A stretch of DNA of 64,000 nt from DATLLN01 sp963809205. GTDB taxonomy: Bacteria > Actinomycetota > Thermoleophilia > Gaiellales > JAICJC01. Positions 42,289-53,033 of this stretch are shown here, one piece after another. The notes below the pieces were generated by a model. The model did no database searches. It was not told where the DNA came from and saw nothing but the letters and a program-made list of their open reading frames with translations. Each line of letters begins with the position of its first letter. Position 1 is the stretch's first letter. A program made the translations under genes and the position numbers. The stretch is from contig CAWEIS010000025.1 of NCBI GenBank assembly GCA_963809205.1, positions 186,001 through 250,000 of the forward strand, in the 5' to 3' direction.

Positions 42289-43170
42289 GTGCACGATCTG
42301 CTCGTTCTCGGGGACTGCAACCCTGATCTGCTGATCACCGGCGACGACCTGGCCTTCGAGTTCGGGCAGCGGGAGAAGCTGGTGTCCGGGATGCTGCTGA
42401 CCGTCGGCGGCTCCGCCTCGATCACGGCCTGCGGCGCCGCCCGGCTCGGCCTGCGCACGGCCTTCGTCGGCGTGGTCGGCGATGACGAGTTCGGCCGGTT
42501 CATGGTGGGCGAGATGGAGAACCTCGGCGTCGACGTGTCCGGCTGTCCCGTCGAGCCGTCCGCGCCCACTGGGATCACCGTCGCCGCGGTGCAGCACGGC
42601 GACCGGGCGATGCTGACGCTGCCGGGAACGATCGCGTCGCTGGCTGCCGATCAGGTGCCGACCGAGCTGGTGGCGGGCACGCGGCACCTCCACATCGGTT
42701 CGTACTACCTGCTCGACCGCCTGCGGCCGGGGTTGCCCGCGCTGGTCGCCGCCGCCCGCGCCGCGGGGGCGACGGTCTCGGTCGACCCCCAGGAGGACAC
42801 GACCGGCGCGTGGGACGGCGGCCTGCCGGCGCTGCTGGCCGACGTGGACGTGCTGTTCGTGAACGAGCAGGAGGCCGCCGCCATCGACTCCAGCGCGTGC
42901 CCGCTGGTCGTCGTCAAGCGCGGCCCTGACGGCGCGACCGGCCGCCCCAGCGGCGAGCCGGAGGTCGCCGTCGGCGGCTTCACCGTCGAGGCGGTCGACG
43001 CGACCGGCGCCGGCGACAGCTTCGACGCCGGCTTCCTGGCCGGCCGTCTGACCGGGCTGGATCTGGAGGCGTCGTTGCGGCTGGGATGCGCGTGCGGCGC
43101 GCTGTCCACCCGCCGTCTGGGTGGCACCACCGCCCAGCCGACGCTGGACGAGGCGAGGGCGCTGCTGTGA
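42289..43170 (+). CDS. PfkB-family sugar kinase (ribokinase-like)
   Basis: 293 residues, GTG start. The substrate-side LTVGGSASITACGAARLG segment and the catalytic DATGAGDSFDAGF motif (anion hole and base Asp) are intact. It phosphorylates a sugar or sugar-amine of unknown identity. The stop overlaps the next kinase by 4 nt. Facing it is an ABC-transporter operon with a SIS isomerase, which suggests a role in the same pathway. Confidence 0.88.
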   Translation: MHDLLVLGDCNPDLLITGDDLAFEFGQREKLVSGMLLTVGGSASITACGAARLGLRTAFVGVVGDDEFGRFMVGEMENLGVDVSGCPVEPSAPTGITVAAVQHGDRAMLTLPGTIASLAADQVPTELVAGTRHLHIGSYYLLDRLRPGLPALVAAARAAGATVSVDPQEDTTGAWDGGLPALLADVDVLFVNEQEAAAIDSSACPLVVVKRGPDGATGRPSGEPEVAVGGFTVEAVDATGAGDSFDAGFLAGRLTGLDLEASLRLGCACGALSTRRLGGTTAQPTLDEARALL

Positions 43171-44043
43171 TCCTCTGCGTCGCCGCCAATCCGTCGGTTG
43201 ACCGGGTTGCTCGGGTCGACCAGCTGCGGGCGGGGGAGATCCACCGGCCGATCGACGTCACGGTCGTCCCCGGAGGCAAGGGACTGAACGCCGCCCGCGC
43301 GGCGGCCGTGCTGGGCGGTGACGTGACCGCCGCCGCATTGCTCGCCGGGCACGCCGGTCGCTTCGTCGCCGAGCGTATGCAGCGCGACGGAGTGCGCCTC
43401 GAGGCGGTCTGGGCCCGTGAGGGCGAGACGCGCACCTCGTACACCGTCGCCCCGGAGAACGGCCCGCTGACCGAGTTCTACGAGCGCGGCGACGAGGTGG
43501 CGGCCGACGTGTGGGCCGACTTCGCCGCGCTGCTCCGACGGCTGGCCGGGTCAGCAGACTGGCTGACGATCTCCGGCTCGCTGCCGGCCGGCGCGCCCGG
43601 CGACGGCTACGTCGGACTGGTGGGCGTCGCACGCACCGCGTTCGACAGCGCCGAGGCGGGCATCGAGGGGCGCCCGGCCTTGGTCAAGGTGAACCAGCAC
43701 GAGGCAGCGCGGCTGACCGGCGTCGACGATCCGGCCGCCGCGGCGCGGATCCTCGCCGAGAGCTCGTCCGGCGCCGCCGTTGTCACGCTGGGCGCCGACG
43801 GCGCGGTCGCGGTCGACGGTGGCGGCGCCGGATGGACTGCCACGCTCGACGCCCGCGGCGCCTATCCGGTGGGCAGCGGCGACTGCTTCCTGGCGGGGAT
43901 GGTCGTCGCGCTCGACCGCGGCGAACCCTTCGACGCCGCGCTGCGGCTGGCCACGGGCGCCGCCGCGGCCAACGCCGAGCGGCCGGGGCCGGCGTTGTTC
44001 GACCGCGGGCGCGCCGAGGCGCTCGCCACCCGCGCCATCGTCG

Positions 44044-44051
<8 letters not shown>
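43167..44051 (+). CDS. PfkB-family kinase, 1-phosphofructokinase/tagatose-6-phosphate kinase group
   Basis: 294 residues, GTG start overlapping the previous kinase. CVAANPSVDRVARVDQL and VVPGGKGLNAARAAAVLGG are typical of the LacC/FruK subgroup. The catalytic motif reads GSGDCFLAG, a normal variant of GAGD. It probably phosphorylates a sugar monophosphate to a bisphosphate. No aldolase gene lies nearby to cleave the product. It overlaps the convergent ATPase gene by 8 bp. Confidence 0.87.
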
Positions 44052-45063
<1,012 letters not shown>

Positions 45064-45065
45064 GG

Positions 45066-45884
45066 CTACCCCTTGATCCCCGATGCCGCGATCGAACGCA
45101 CGAAGAAGCGCTGGGCGACGACGAACACGATCAGCATCGGCGCCAGGCTCATCACGTTGCCCGCCATCAGCAGCGTCCAGTTGGTGGTGTGCGCGCCCTG
45201 GAAGTTCGCGAGCCCGAGCTGCACCGTGTTGTGGTCGGTGGACGTGATCACGATCAGCGGCCACAGGAAGTCGTTCCAGGTCCACAGGAAGGTGACGACG
45301 GCGACCGTCGCCAGCGCCGGGCCGGACAGCGGCAGCACAACTCGCCACAGCACGCCCAGCCGGCTGCAGCCGTCGATCCGCGCGGCCTCCTCGAGCTCGA
45401 CGGGCAGCGTCCGGAAGAACTGGCGGAGCAGGAAGATGCCGAACGGCGTGACCAGGTTGGGCAGCGCCAGCGCGGTCAGGCTGTCGGCCAGGCTGAGCTT
45501 CTGGATGATCAGGAACGTCGGGATCATCACCACCTGGAACGGCACCATCAGCGTGGCCAGCAGCACGATGAAGATCACGTCCCGGCCGAAGAACCGCAGA
45601 CGGGCGAAGGCGTAGCCGGCCAGGCTGCAGAACACCAGGTTGCCGATCACGGCGCTGCCGGTGACGATCAGGCTGTTGGCGAAGAACCGGCCGAAGGGCG
45701 CCGCGTTGAGAGCGTTCGGGTAGTTCTCCCAGGTGATCGAGGTGGGCAGCAGGTGGGGCGGGAAGTGGCGCGCCTCGGGCAGCGTCTGCAGCGACGTCAA
45801 CAGCATCCAGTAGAGGGGCAGCAGCATCAGCGCCGCCAGTGGCATCAGGAACAGGTGGCGCGGGCTGAAGGGCAGGCGGGTCAC
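45066..45884 (-). CDS. Sugar ABC transporter permease (MalG/UgpE type)
   Basis: 272 residues with six predicted membrane segments. The cytoplasmic EAA loop reads ELEEAARIDGCSRLGVLWRVVLP, which docks to the ATPase. The GTG start overlaps the preceding permease by 4 nt. A longer in-frame reading upstream is an artefact of the overlap. Confidence 0.93.
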   Translation of the reverse strand: MTRLPFSPRHLFLMPLAALMLLPLYWMLLTSLQTLPEARHFPPHLLPTSITWENYPNALNAAPFGRFFANSLIVTGSAVIGNLVFCSLAGYAFARLRFFGRDVIFIVLLATLMVPFQVVMIPTFLIIQKLSLADSLTALALPNLVTPFGIFLLRQFFRTLPVELEEAARIDGCSRLGVLWRVVLPLSGPALATVAVVTFLWTWNDFLWPLIVITSTDHNTVQLGLANFQGAHTTNWTLLMAGNVMSLAPMLIVFVVAQRFFVRSIAASGIKG

Positions 45885-46765
45885 GACGTGTAGTGCACCC
45901 GCCGGCTGCCGTACCAGAGCTGGATCAGCGAGATCACCAGCGTGGCCGCGAACAGCACGTACGCGATCGCCGCGCCGTAGCCGCCGTGGAAGAACTCGAA
46001 CGCCTGCTGGTAGAGGTAGTAGACGATCACGGTGGTCGCGTGCAGGGGGCCGCCGTGCGTGGTCACGTAGATCTCGTCGAACACCTGCATCGCGTTGATG
46101 GTCGACCAGACGACCAGGAACAGGGTCGCCGGTCCCAGCAGCGGCCAGGTGACGTGGCGGAATGTGGCCACGCGCCCGCAGCCGTCGATCCGGGCCGCCT
46201 CCAGCAGCTCCTCGGGCACGCCCTGGAGCGCGGCCAGGTAGATGATCACGTTGAACCCGAGCCAGCCCCAGACGGTCATCGCGACGATGCAGTACAGCGC
46301 CTGGTCGGGATCCTGGAAGAACCCCTCGGGGCCGATGCCGACCTTGCTCAGCAGGTAGTTGATGACGCCGTAGGTCGGCTCCAGCAGCCAGTTGAAGATG
46401 ATGCCGGTGGCGACGGTGGACGTCGCAACGGGGATGAAGACCGCCGTCCGGTAGAGCGTGCCCAGCCGTAGCGGCGCGTTCAGCGCGAGCGCGATCAGCA
46501 GGGCTCCGCCGACCGACAGCGGCACGAACAGCAGCGTGTAGACGATCGTCCGCTTGACCGACTCGGTGAACACCGGGTCGTCCTTCAGCGCCTTGTAGTT
46601 GTCGAGGCCGACCCACGTCGGCGGCGAGATCAGGTCGTTGTGCTGGAACGACAGGATCAGCGACCACCCGATCGGGATCACGCCGAAGATCCCGATCAGG
46701 ATGACGGCCGGTGCGACGAACAGCCAGCCGGTGGCGTGCTCGGAGCGGGCCGCCCGGAGGATCAC
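45881..46765 (-). CDS. Sugar ABC transporter permease (MalF/UgpA type)
   Basis: 294 residues with about six membrane segments. The EAA loop is ELLEAARIDGCGRVATFRHVTWP. The GTG start overlaps the binding-protein stop by 4 nt, and the stop overlaps the next permease by 4 nt, so all three are translationally coupled. Confidence 0.93.
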   Translation of the reverse strand: MILRAARSEHATGWLFVAPAVILIGIFGVIPIGWSLILSFQHNDLISPPTWVGLDNYKALKDDPVFTESVKRTIVYTLLFVPLSVGGALLIALALNAPLRLGTLYRTAVFIPVATSTVATGIIFNWLLEPTYGVINYLLSKVGIGPEGFFQDPDQALYCIVAMTVWGWLGFNVIIYLAALQGVPEELLEAARIDGCGRVATFRHVTWPLLGPATLFLVVWSTINAMQVFDEIYVTTHGGPLHATTVIVYYLYQQAFEFFHGGYGAAIAYVLFAATLVISLIQLWYGSRRVHYTS

Positions 46766-48030
46766 TGACCGCTGGCGAGGATTGTGTTGACCTGGTTGGC
46801 AGCGTCGTCCAGCGCCTGCTGCGGCTGTGCCTTGCCGAGCAGGACAGCCTGGATCGCCTGGCCCATGGCGGCCGACACCTCGTTGTAGGTCGTGATCACA
46901 GGCCGCGCCTTGGTCGCGTTCTGCTCGTTATCGACGAACGTCTGGATGCCGGGGTACTTCTCGGTGTACGCCTTGTACGACGGCTGCTGGGTCTGCGACG
47001 CGCGGATCGGCAGATCACCGGTGGCCAGCGACCACTTCATCGCCTGGTCGGTCGAGGTCAGCCACTTGAGGAACGTCCAGGCGGCGTCGCGGCGCTGTTC
47101 CCCGTTGTCGAACATCACCCACTGGTCGGGGCCGGAGATGGTCGCGTGGCTCTGGTCGCCGGGCAGGACCTGGATGCCGTAGTCGACGTCCGGGAAGCCT
47201 GACAGGTCCCATGGGCCCGTGTAAAGCATGGCGATCTTGCCGGAGTTGAACAGGTTCGCGTAGTTGCCGTTGCCGTTGTCCAGATAGACGGAGTGGTCGA
47301 CGGTGGCCATCTGCTGAAGCAGCGTGGCGGCTTTGACACCGGCCGGCGAGTTGAACTCCGCCTGGGTGTTGTCCGAGTTGAGGATGTCGCCGCCGGCCTG
47401 CCAGAGCAGCGCGTCGAAGCGCCACACCGTGTCCTCGCCGCCGTCGGCGACGTACGCCCAGCCGAACTGCTTCTTGGACGGGTCGGTCAGCTTCTTGGCC
47501 GCCGCCCGGAAGTCGTCCCACGTCCAGTCGGCGGTCGGGTAGGCGAGCCCGGCCTGATCGAACAGCTTCTTGTTGTAGACCAGCGACAGGTTGTCCACGA
47601 GGGCGGGGACGCCGATGATCTTGTCGCCGACGGTCACCGCCTGCCGCTCGGCCGGCCAGAAGTCGTCCCAGTTGACGTCCGACTCGGTGGACAGCGGCTT
47701 CACGTCCACCACCTTGGGCGCGTTGGCCAGGTTGGCGGCGTACGAGCCGTAGAGGTAGGCGATGTCCGGGTAGGAGCCAGCGCGGATGCCGGTCAGCACC
47801 TTGCGCAGCGCGAAGTCCGCGTTGCCGTAGTTCTGCAGCGTCACGTGAATGTCGGGGTGCGAGGCGTTGAACGCGGCGACCTCGGCCTTCAGCGCCTTGC
47901 CCTCACGATCGATGAAGCCGTGCCACATCACGACCTTGGCAACGCCGCCGCTCGACCCGCCGCTCGAACCTCCGCAGGCGGCGGACAGGCAGATCAGGAG
48001 CAGGGCGAGTGCGGAAACGAACCGTCTCAT
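46762..48030 (-). CDS. Extracellular sugar-binding lipoprotein (ABC transporter)
   Basis: 422 residues, solute-binding family 1. The signal peptide ends in a lipobox (LSAACGGSS). VVMWHGFIDREGKALKAEVAAFN opens domain one, and aromatic residues suited to sugar stacking (NWDDFWP, DWTWDDF, GPWDLSGF) follow. It captures the substrate at the cell surface. It overlaps both neighbours by 4 nt. Confidence 0.92.
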   Translation of the reverse strand: MRRFVSALALLLICLSAACGGSSGGSSGGVAKVVMWHGFIDREGKALKAEVAAFNASHPDIHVTLQNYGNADFALRKVLTGIRAGSYPDIAYLYGSYAANLANAPKVVDVKPLSTESDVNWDDFWPAERQAVTVGDKIIGVPALVDNLSLVYNKKLFDQAGLAYPTADWTWDDFRAAAKKLTDPSKKQFGWAYVADGGEDTVWRFDALLWQAGGDILNSDNTQAEFNSPAGVKAATLLQQMATVDHSVYLDNGNGNYANLFNSGKIAMLYTGPWDLSGFPDVDYGIQVLPGDQSHATISGPDQWVMFDNGEQRRDAAWTFLKWLTSTDQAMKWSLATGDLPIRASQTQQPSYKAYTEKYPGIQTFVDNEQNATKARPVITTYNEVSAAMGQAIQAVLLGKAQPQQALDDAANQVNTILASGQ

Positions 48031-48905
48031 GAGAGCACCACCGATCGTGTGAGGTTGTGAGGGGAGTCGGGGTCGAGGTTGCGCGCCGCGGCGAGGGCCA
48101 CGGCGGTGCGCTGAGCCAGCACCAGCGCTGCCAGCGGGTCGTGGGGCGAGACCACCACGGTCGCGCCCGTGCGCTCGATGTCGGAGACCAGGTCGGGGCC
48201 GATGTCGCCGATCGGCCACACGGCGGCCCGCTCGTCGGCGACGGCGATCGGCCCGTGGCGGTACTCCATCGCCGGATACGCCTCGCTCCAGGCACGCGCC
48301 GCCTCGCGCACCTTGAGGGCCGCTTCGCTGGCCAGGCCGACCGTCCAGCCGTGGCCGAGGAAGGCGAACCGCTCGAACCGAGTGGGATCGATCGGCAGCG
48401 GCGCGATCAGCGCACGCTCGGCCTGGCGGGCGCTCTCGGCGCACTCGATGCCCACGTGCCCGCGCAGCAGCACCAGCGCCGAGGTCGCGAACCGGGTCTG
48501 GACGACCGACCGCTCGTCGGCGAACGGCATGGCGACGACGCTGCCGGCGGCCTGCGCGACCGGCGAGTCCGGCACCGCCGTGATCGCCGTTGTTGGCGCG
48601 GCGTCGCCGATCCGGGCCAGGGCGCGCACGACCTCCGTTGTCGTGCCCGACCGCGAGAGCGCGATCACGCGGTCGTACCGGCGGCCGGACGGCAGCTCGG
48701 ATGCGGGGAAGGCGTCGGTCTCGCCGTGGCCGGCCAACTCCCGGGACACGGCGAAGGACTGGGCCATGTACAGCGAGGTGCCGCAGCCGATCACCAGCGT
48801 CCGCTGACCCTTGGCGGGGAGGGCGTCCGCGACCTCCGTGGCGAGCGCCCGGGCCCGCGGCCAGAGGTCGGGCTGGCTGGCGATCTCGTGCTCGATTGCG
48901 CTCAT
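48027..48905 (-). CDS. SIS-domain sugar isomerase/deglycase/deaminase
   Basis: 292 residues with two SIS domains, like the isomerase half of GlmS, AgaS and FrlB. IGCGTSLYMAQSFAVSRELAG and ALSRSGTTTEVVRAL form the phosphosugar site of domain one, with Glu/His residues in AYPAMEYRHGP. It probably converts an amino-sugar or glycated-amine phosphate. First gene of the transporter operon, divergent from the DeoR regulator. Confidence 0.88.
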   Translation of the reverse strand: MSAIEHEIASQPDLWPRARALATEVADALPAKGQRTLVIGCGTSLYMAQSFAVSRELAGHGETDAFPASELPSGRRYDRVIALSRSGTTTEVVRALARIGDAAPTTAITAVPDSPVAQAAGSVVAMPFADERSVVQTRFATSALVLLRGHVGIECAESARQAERALIAPLPIDPTRFERFAFLGHGWTVGLASEAALKVREAARAWSEAYPAMEYRHGPIAVADERAAVWPIGDIGPDLVSDIERTGATVVVSPHDPLAALVLAQRTAVALAAARNLDPDSPHNLTRSVVLS

Positions 48906-48920
48906 ATCGCGCGACTGTAT

Positions 48921-48938
48921 TGCAGAATCGTGCAGAAT
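48921..48938. promoter_or_regulatory. Direct repeat, probable DeoR operator
   Basis: TGCAGAAT occurs twice, 10 bp apart (48921-48928 and 48931-48938), in the 74-bp gap between the SIS operon and the divergent deoR gene. One-turn-spaced direct repeats suit DeoR-family binding. Confidence 0.55.
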
Positions 48939-48966
48939 TCAACGCCCAAACGAGCGCATTCGCCGG

Positions 48967-48972
48967 TACACT
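48967..48972 (+). promoter_or_regulatory. Leaderless-type -10 box of the deoR gene
   Basis: TACACT ends 7 nt before the GTG at 48980; no Shine-Dalgarno sequence. Confidence 0.45.
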
Positions 48973-48979
48973 GGCCGAC

Positions 48980-49735
48980 GTGCGCCAGTCCGAACGCGTC
49001 AGCCGCATCGTCGAGCGGATCTCGGCCGATGGCTCGGTCGGGGTGGTCGACCTGGCGTCCGAGCTCGGCGTCTCGCCGGCGACGGTGCGCCGCGACCTGA
49101 TCCTGATGGAGGAGCAGCGGCTGCTCGCCCGCACCCACGGTGGTGCCGTCGCCCAGGGAGTCCTGTACGAGCTGCCGCTCCGCTACCGCGGCGCCCGCCG
49201 GCACGAGGAGAAGGCACGGATCGCGGCCGCGGCGGCCGACCTGGTGGTCGAGGGCTCGTCGGTGGGCCTGACCGGCGGCACGACCACCACCGAGGTCGCC
49301 CGCCGGCTGGCGGACGGCCGCAGCTGCACGGTCGTCACCAACTCGCTGTCGATCGCCTTCGAGCTGGCCGTGCGCCCGAACCTCAAGCTGGTCGTCACCG
49401 GGGGCGTGGCCCGCGGCGAGTCCTACGAGCTGGTCGGCCCGCTGGCCGAGGAAACGCTGCAGGACATCAACCTCGACCTCGCGCTGGTCGGCGTCGACGG
49501 CATCGCTCCGTCAGGCCTGACAACACACCACGAGGTCGAGGCGCATACGAACCGCGCGCTGATCTCGTGCGCGCGCCGGGTGGTGGTCGTCGCCGACAGC
49601 TCGAAGATCGGCCAGGTCGCGTTCGCCCGGATCTGCGAGCTCGACCGCGTGGACGAGCTGATCACCGACGCACAGTCGAACGGATCAGGGCTGGAGGCGA
49701 TCCGCGAGGCCGGCGTCGCCGTGACGCTGGTCTAA
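48980..49735 (+). CDS. DeoR-family transcriptional regulator
   Basis: 251 residues, GTG start. The N-terminal helix-turn-helix (VVDLASELGVSPATVRRDL) is followed by the family signature ending RTHGGAV. The sensor domain contains GGTTTTEVAR and VVVADSSKIGQVAFARI, the phosphosugar-binding fold. It probably senses a phosphorylated sugar and represses the divergent transporter operon. The stop overlaps the convergent cupin gene by 4 bp. Confidence 0.92.
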   Translation: MRQSERVSRIVERISADGSVGVVDLASELGVSPATVRRDLILMEEQRLLARTHGGAVAQGVLYELPLRYRGARRHEEKARIAAAAADLVVEGSSVGLTGGTTTTEVARRLADGRSCTVVTNSLSIAFELAVRPNLKLVVTGGVARGESYELVGPLAEETLQDINLDLALVGVDGIAPSGLTTHHEVEAHTNRALISCARRVVVVADSSKIGQVAFARICELDRVDELITDAQSNGSGLEAIREAGVAVTLV

Positions 49736-50115
49736 AGCTCCCACTCGCCGACCTCGTACGCCTTGCCCGGGGTGCCGCCGACGGCGATCAGCGTGGTCGG
49801 CGAGGAGGTCGACTCGATCTTGCGCGACACGTTCGGCTCGACGGCGATCATCGCGCCCTCCGGTGCTTCGTGGGTCTCGCCGTCCAGAGTCACCCGGACG
49901 CTGCCGCAGTGCACGAAGTAGATCTCCTGCTGACCGGACGCACGCTCGTCGTGCTCGGGGATGAGCACGTTGTCCGCGTCCTTGGTGACCGCGTTGATCC
50001 CGAACGCGGTGATGCCGAAGTGATGGCGGACAGACTTCCAGGTGGCCGGCCAGTCGGGCTTGACCGGCGGGATGTCGTTGACGTCGGCGATGTGCCAGCC
50101 CGCTTGGGTGGACAT
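49732..50115 (-). CDS. Cupin-domain protein
   Basis: 127 residues, a single small beta-barrel. IPEHDERASGQQEIYFVHCG supplies the first cupin motif (His, Glu), and PEGAMIAVEPNVSRKI the second, in which the usual His is missing, so metal binding may be weak or altered. GAGGAGG precedes the ATG. It follows the glycosidase gene by 18 bp and is probably co-transcribed with it. Confidence 0.83.
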   Translation of the reverse strand: MSTQAGWHIADVNDIPPVKPDWPATWKSVRHHFGITAFGINAVTKDADNVLIPEHDERASGQQEIYFVHCGSVRVTLDGETHEAPEGAMIAVEPNVSRKIESTSSPTTLIAVGGTPGKAYEVGEWEL

Positions 50116-50133
50116 GGGGGCCTCCTCGTCGCT

Positions 50134-51448
50134 TCAGGTTCGCGCCGAGTGTGTCACACCGCGCAACCCCTCGGGCAGGCTCTCCGCGTGGGCATCGAGC
50201 AGCTCCTCGACCATCGCGTGGATCTGGTCGGGCGACAGCGTCGCGGAGGCGCTCGGGTCGAGCAGGGCGGCGTGGTGCACGTGCTCGCGGCTGCCGTCCA
50301 GCGCCGCCCGCACCGTCAGCTCGCAGACGTTCAGGAACGTGCGGTTGAGCGCGGCCAGCTGCGGCGGCAGCTCGCCGACCACGGTCGGCCGGACGCCGGT
50401 GCGGTCGACGACGCAAGGCACCTCGACGCAGGCGCCCTCGCGGAGGTTGGTGATCAGCCCGTCGTTGCGGACGTTGCCGTAGATGACGCGCTCCTGACCG
50501 GTCACCATCGAGTGCACGATCAGCGAGCCGTACTCCAGGCTGCGCTCGATCTCGAACGGCTCGCCGGCCGCCAGCATCGCCCGCGTCCGCTCGTACTCCT
50601 CGAGGTTCTCCTCGCTGCGCTGGATGTAGTCGCCGACCAGCAGCCGGTAGCGCTCGATCATCTCGTCGTCGCGCATGAACCACGGCAGGTACTCCGCCGA
50701 GTGCTCGCTCGACTCGGTCGGGAAGTACCCGAGCCGCCGGTACATCTCGACGCGCACGCGGCGCTGCAGCTCGGGATCGCGCTCGATGGCCTCGTCCAGC
50801 AGCGGGTAGAGGTTCTCGCCGTTTCGCTCGAAGCGCAGGATGAACGCCTGGTGGTTGACGCCGGCGCCGAGGAAGGTCGTCTCCTCGAAAGGGACGTCAA
50901 CCAGCTCGGCCAGCGTGCGGGTGGTGTGCTGCACCGAGTGGCAGAGCCCGACCACCTTCTGCTGCGGCGACCCCTCGTACGTTGCCCAGCAGAGCATCGC
51001 CATCGGGTTCGTGTAGTTGAGCAGCCACGCGTCCGGGCAGAGCTCGGCCATGTCGTTGCCGATCGCCTGCATCACGGGGATCGTGCGCAGCGAACGGAAG
51101 ATGCCGCCGATGCCCAGGGTGTCGCCGATCGTCTGGCGCAGGCCGTGGCGGGCTGGGATCTCGAAGTCGATCAGCGTCGCCGCATGGCCGCCGACCTGGA
51201 TCATGTTGATCGCGTGGTCGCAGCCCTCCAGCGCACGGCGGCGGTCGGCGTGCGCCTCGATCGTGGCGCGCGCGCCGAGCGCCTCGTTCGTCCAGCGGGC
51301 CATCGCCTCGGCGGCCTGCCAGCCGCTCCGGGTCGATGTCGTGCAGCGCGATGGTGGCGTCGGCCAGCTCGGGGAAGCTGAGGATGTCGCCGAGCAGGTT
51401 CTTGGTGAACTCGACGCTGCCCGCGCCGATGAAGGCGATCCGTGTCAC
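50134..51448 (-). pseudogene. Family 4 glycoside hydrolase (alpha-galactosidase MelA-like), frameshifted
   Basis: About 437 residues if repaired. The NAD-binding start FIGAGSVEFTKNLLGDIL is typical of GH4, followed by NYTNPMAML, the metal-binding Cys in GLCHSVQHT and His in GVNHQAF. GH4 enzymes use NAD and Mn2+ in a redox-assisted cleavage of glycosides. The frame breaks near 51318: an extra C in CTGCCAG separates DIDPERL from QAAEAMARWTN. Removing one base joins them. It probably feeds the neighbouring sugar pathway. Confidence 0.82.
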
Positions 51449-51482
51449 GGCGCGGAGTGTTCCACAGCCGGCCCCGGACGCG

Positions 51483-52031
51483 CTAGTTCATGCGCGGGTC
51501 GTCCGGCATCCGGGCGAGCAGCGCAAACTGGTTCCCCATCCGCTCGAGCACCTGCGACCAGAGGCCGTCAGGGTCGGGCGTGAAGACGTCGTCGGCCAGC
51601 GCTGCGGCCGTGATCCACGCCTCCTCCTCGATCTCGCCCTCCAGCTGGCCCGACCCCCATCCGGCGTAGCCGGCGAAGGCGCGGACGCGGGTCACCTGCT
51701 CGGCCAGCTCCTGTGGCGAGGTGCCGAACTCGACGGCGGCGACGGTGCCACAGACCACGTCCAGGCCGTCGACCTCGCGGTGGTCGCCCAGCGCGATCAC
51801 GCTGCCCGGGCTGACCGGCCCGCCGATGAAGACCGGGTCGTCGTCGACGACGACGTCCGCCAGGTCGGGGATCGCCTGGCCGGTCGGCGTCTCGCTCGGC
51901 CGGTTCAGCACGACGCCGACGGCGCCCTCCTCCGTGTGCTCCAGCAGCAGCACAACGGTGCGCCGGAAGTTCGGGTCGAGAAGCGTCGGCGTGGCCACCA
52001 GCAGGGAGCCCTTCAGTGCGTCGGGGTGCAC
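51483..52031 (-). CDS. YqgE/AlgH (UPF0301) family protein
   Basis: 182 residues, GTG start. GSLLVATPTLLDPNFRRTVVLLLEH and GAVGVVLNRPSE are the family hallmark, with FIGGPV and AGWGSGQLEGEI later. Biochemical role unknown. A TAGACT box lies 6 nt before the start. Confidence 0.93.
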   Translation of the reverse strand: MHPDALKGSLLVATPTLLDPNFRRTVVLLLEHTEEGAVGVVLNRPSETPTGQAIPDLADVVVDDDPVFIGGPVSPGSVIALGDHREVDGLDVVCGTVAAVEFGTSPQELAEQVTRVRAFAGYAGWGSGQLEGEIEEEAWITAAALADDVFTPDPDGLWSQVLERMGNQFALLARMPDDPRMN

Positions 52032-52037
52032 ATCCGG

Positions 52038-52043
52038 AGTCTA
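52038..52043 (-). promoter_or_regulatory. Leaderless-type -10 box of the yqgE-family gene
   Basis: TAGACT on the minus strand, 6 nt before the GTG at 52031. It overlaps the end of the thiamine-type binding-protein gene. Confidence 0.45.
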
Positions 52044-53033
52044 GGGCGAGGCGACCAGCGCCGCCCCGTCCGGAGGCTGCTCCAGCAGGCCGCGGCCGTG
52101 CATCCAGTCGCCGAAGGCGGTCCACGCAGCAGGGTCGAGCGTGGTGGTGTCGAGCAGCCGAAGCGTGGCGGGCACGCTGCGGTCGAGGATGTCCTTGTAG
52201 TCGCTTGCGGCGTGCGCTCCCATCACGTCGACCGCGTCGGCCGGATGCGCCCGCGCCCACGCCGTGCCCGCCGCGAGACCCGCGACGAACCGCCGCACGG
52301 CGCTCCGGTACCCGGCGTCCGAACCCAGCCGGTCGCGGTTCGCGACCAGCACCAGCTCGTCATACGACGGCACGCCGTAGCGGTCGACCGGGAAGGTGAT
52401 CGTGTGCATGCCCTCCGCCTTGAGCTGCTCGCCCTCGATGTTCTGGAACGCGCCGATCACCGCGTCGACCCTCCCGGCGAGAAGCGCGCGCACCAGGTTG
52501 AAACCGACGTTGACACGAGTGACACCGCTCTCAGGGTCGATCCCGGCATGGTCGAGCACGGTGTCCAGATAGGCAGCGGTGCTCTTCGACCCGTCCTCGC
52601 CGATCGTCTGGCCCTTGAGGTCGGCGACGCTGCGGATGCCGTCGTCCGTGTTGGCGATGATCGAGTTGAGCGCCCGTGGGACGAGCGCGGCGACCGCGAC
52701 GACCGGCGTGTCCTTCTGCTGGGCGAAGAACATCTCCGGCTCGTACGAGATGCCGACGTCGGCCCGGCCGGCGGCGACCAGCTTGATCGGGTCGCTGACG
52801 TCGGACGGCTCCTCGGTCTGCACTGTGAGGCCGCGGGCGGCGAACATCCCCTTGTCCATTGCCGAGAATAAGCCGACGTGGTCGGGGTTCGGGTACCAGT
52901 CCAGCGCCACCGTCAGGTTCGTCGGCGGGGCCGTGGTGCCGGGCGGTGCGGAGCCCGAGCTGCTCGAGTCGCCGCAGCCCGCGGCGATCACCCCGGCGAC
53001 GAGAGTGAGAACGATGAGGGGCGTTTTCAACAT
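52041..53033 (-). CDS. Thiamine-precursor ABC transporter substrate-binding lipoprotein (ThiY/NMT1-like)
   Basis: 330 residues. Signal peptide with lipobox (VIAAGCGDS), then an NMT1/ThiY-type domain: LDWYPNPDHVGLFSAMDKGMF, ADVGISYEPEMFFAQQ and GSKSTAAYLDTVLDHAGI. It probably binds a pyrimidine (HMP/formyl-AMP type) precursor. A TPP riboswitch precedes it. The ATG at 53033 is chosen because AAGGG lies about 10 nt upstream; an ATG three codons earlier sits on that sequence. Confidence 0.9.
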   Translation of the reverse strand: MLKTPLIVLTLVAGVIAAGCGDSSSSGSAPPGTTAPPTNLTVALDWYPNPDHVGLFSAMDKGMFAARGLTVQTEEPSDVSDPIKLVAAGRADVGISYEPEMFFAQQKDTPVVAVAALVPRALNSIIANTDDGIRSVADLKGQTIGEDGSKSTAAYLDTVLDHAGIDPESGVTRVNVGFNLVRALLAGRVDAVIGAFQNIEGEQLKAEGMHTITFPVDRYGVPSYDELVLVANRDRLGSDAGYRSAVRRFVAGLAAGTAWARAHPADAVDVMGAHAASDYKDILDRSVPATLRLLDTTTLDPAAWTAFGDWMHGRGLLEQPPDGAALVASP

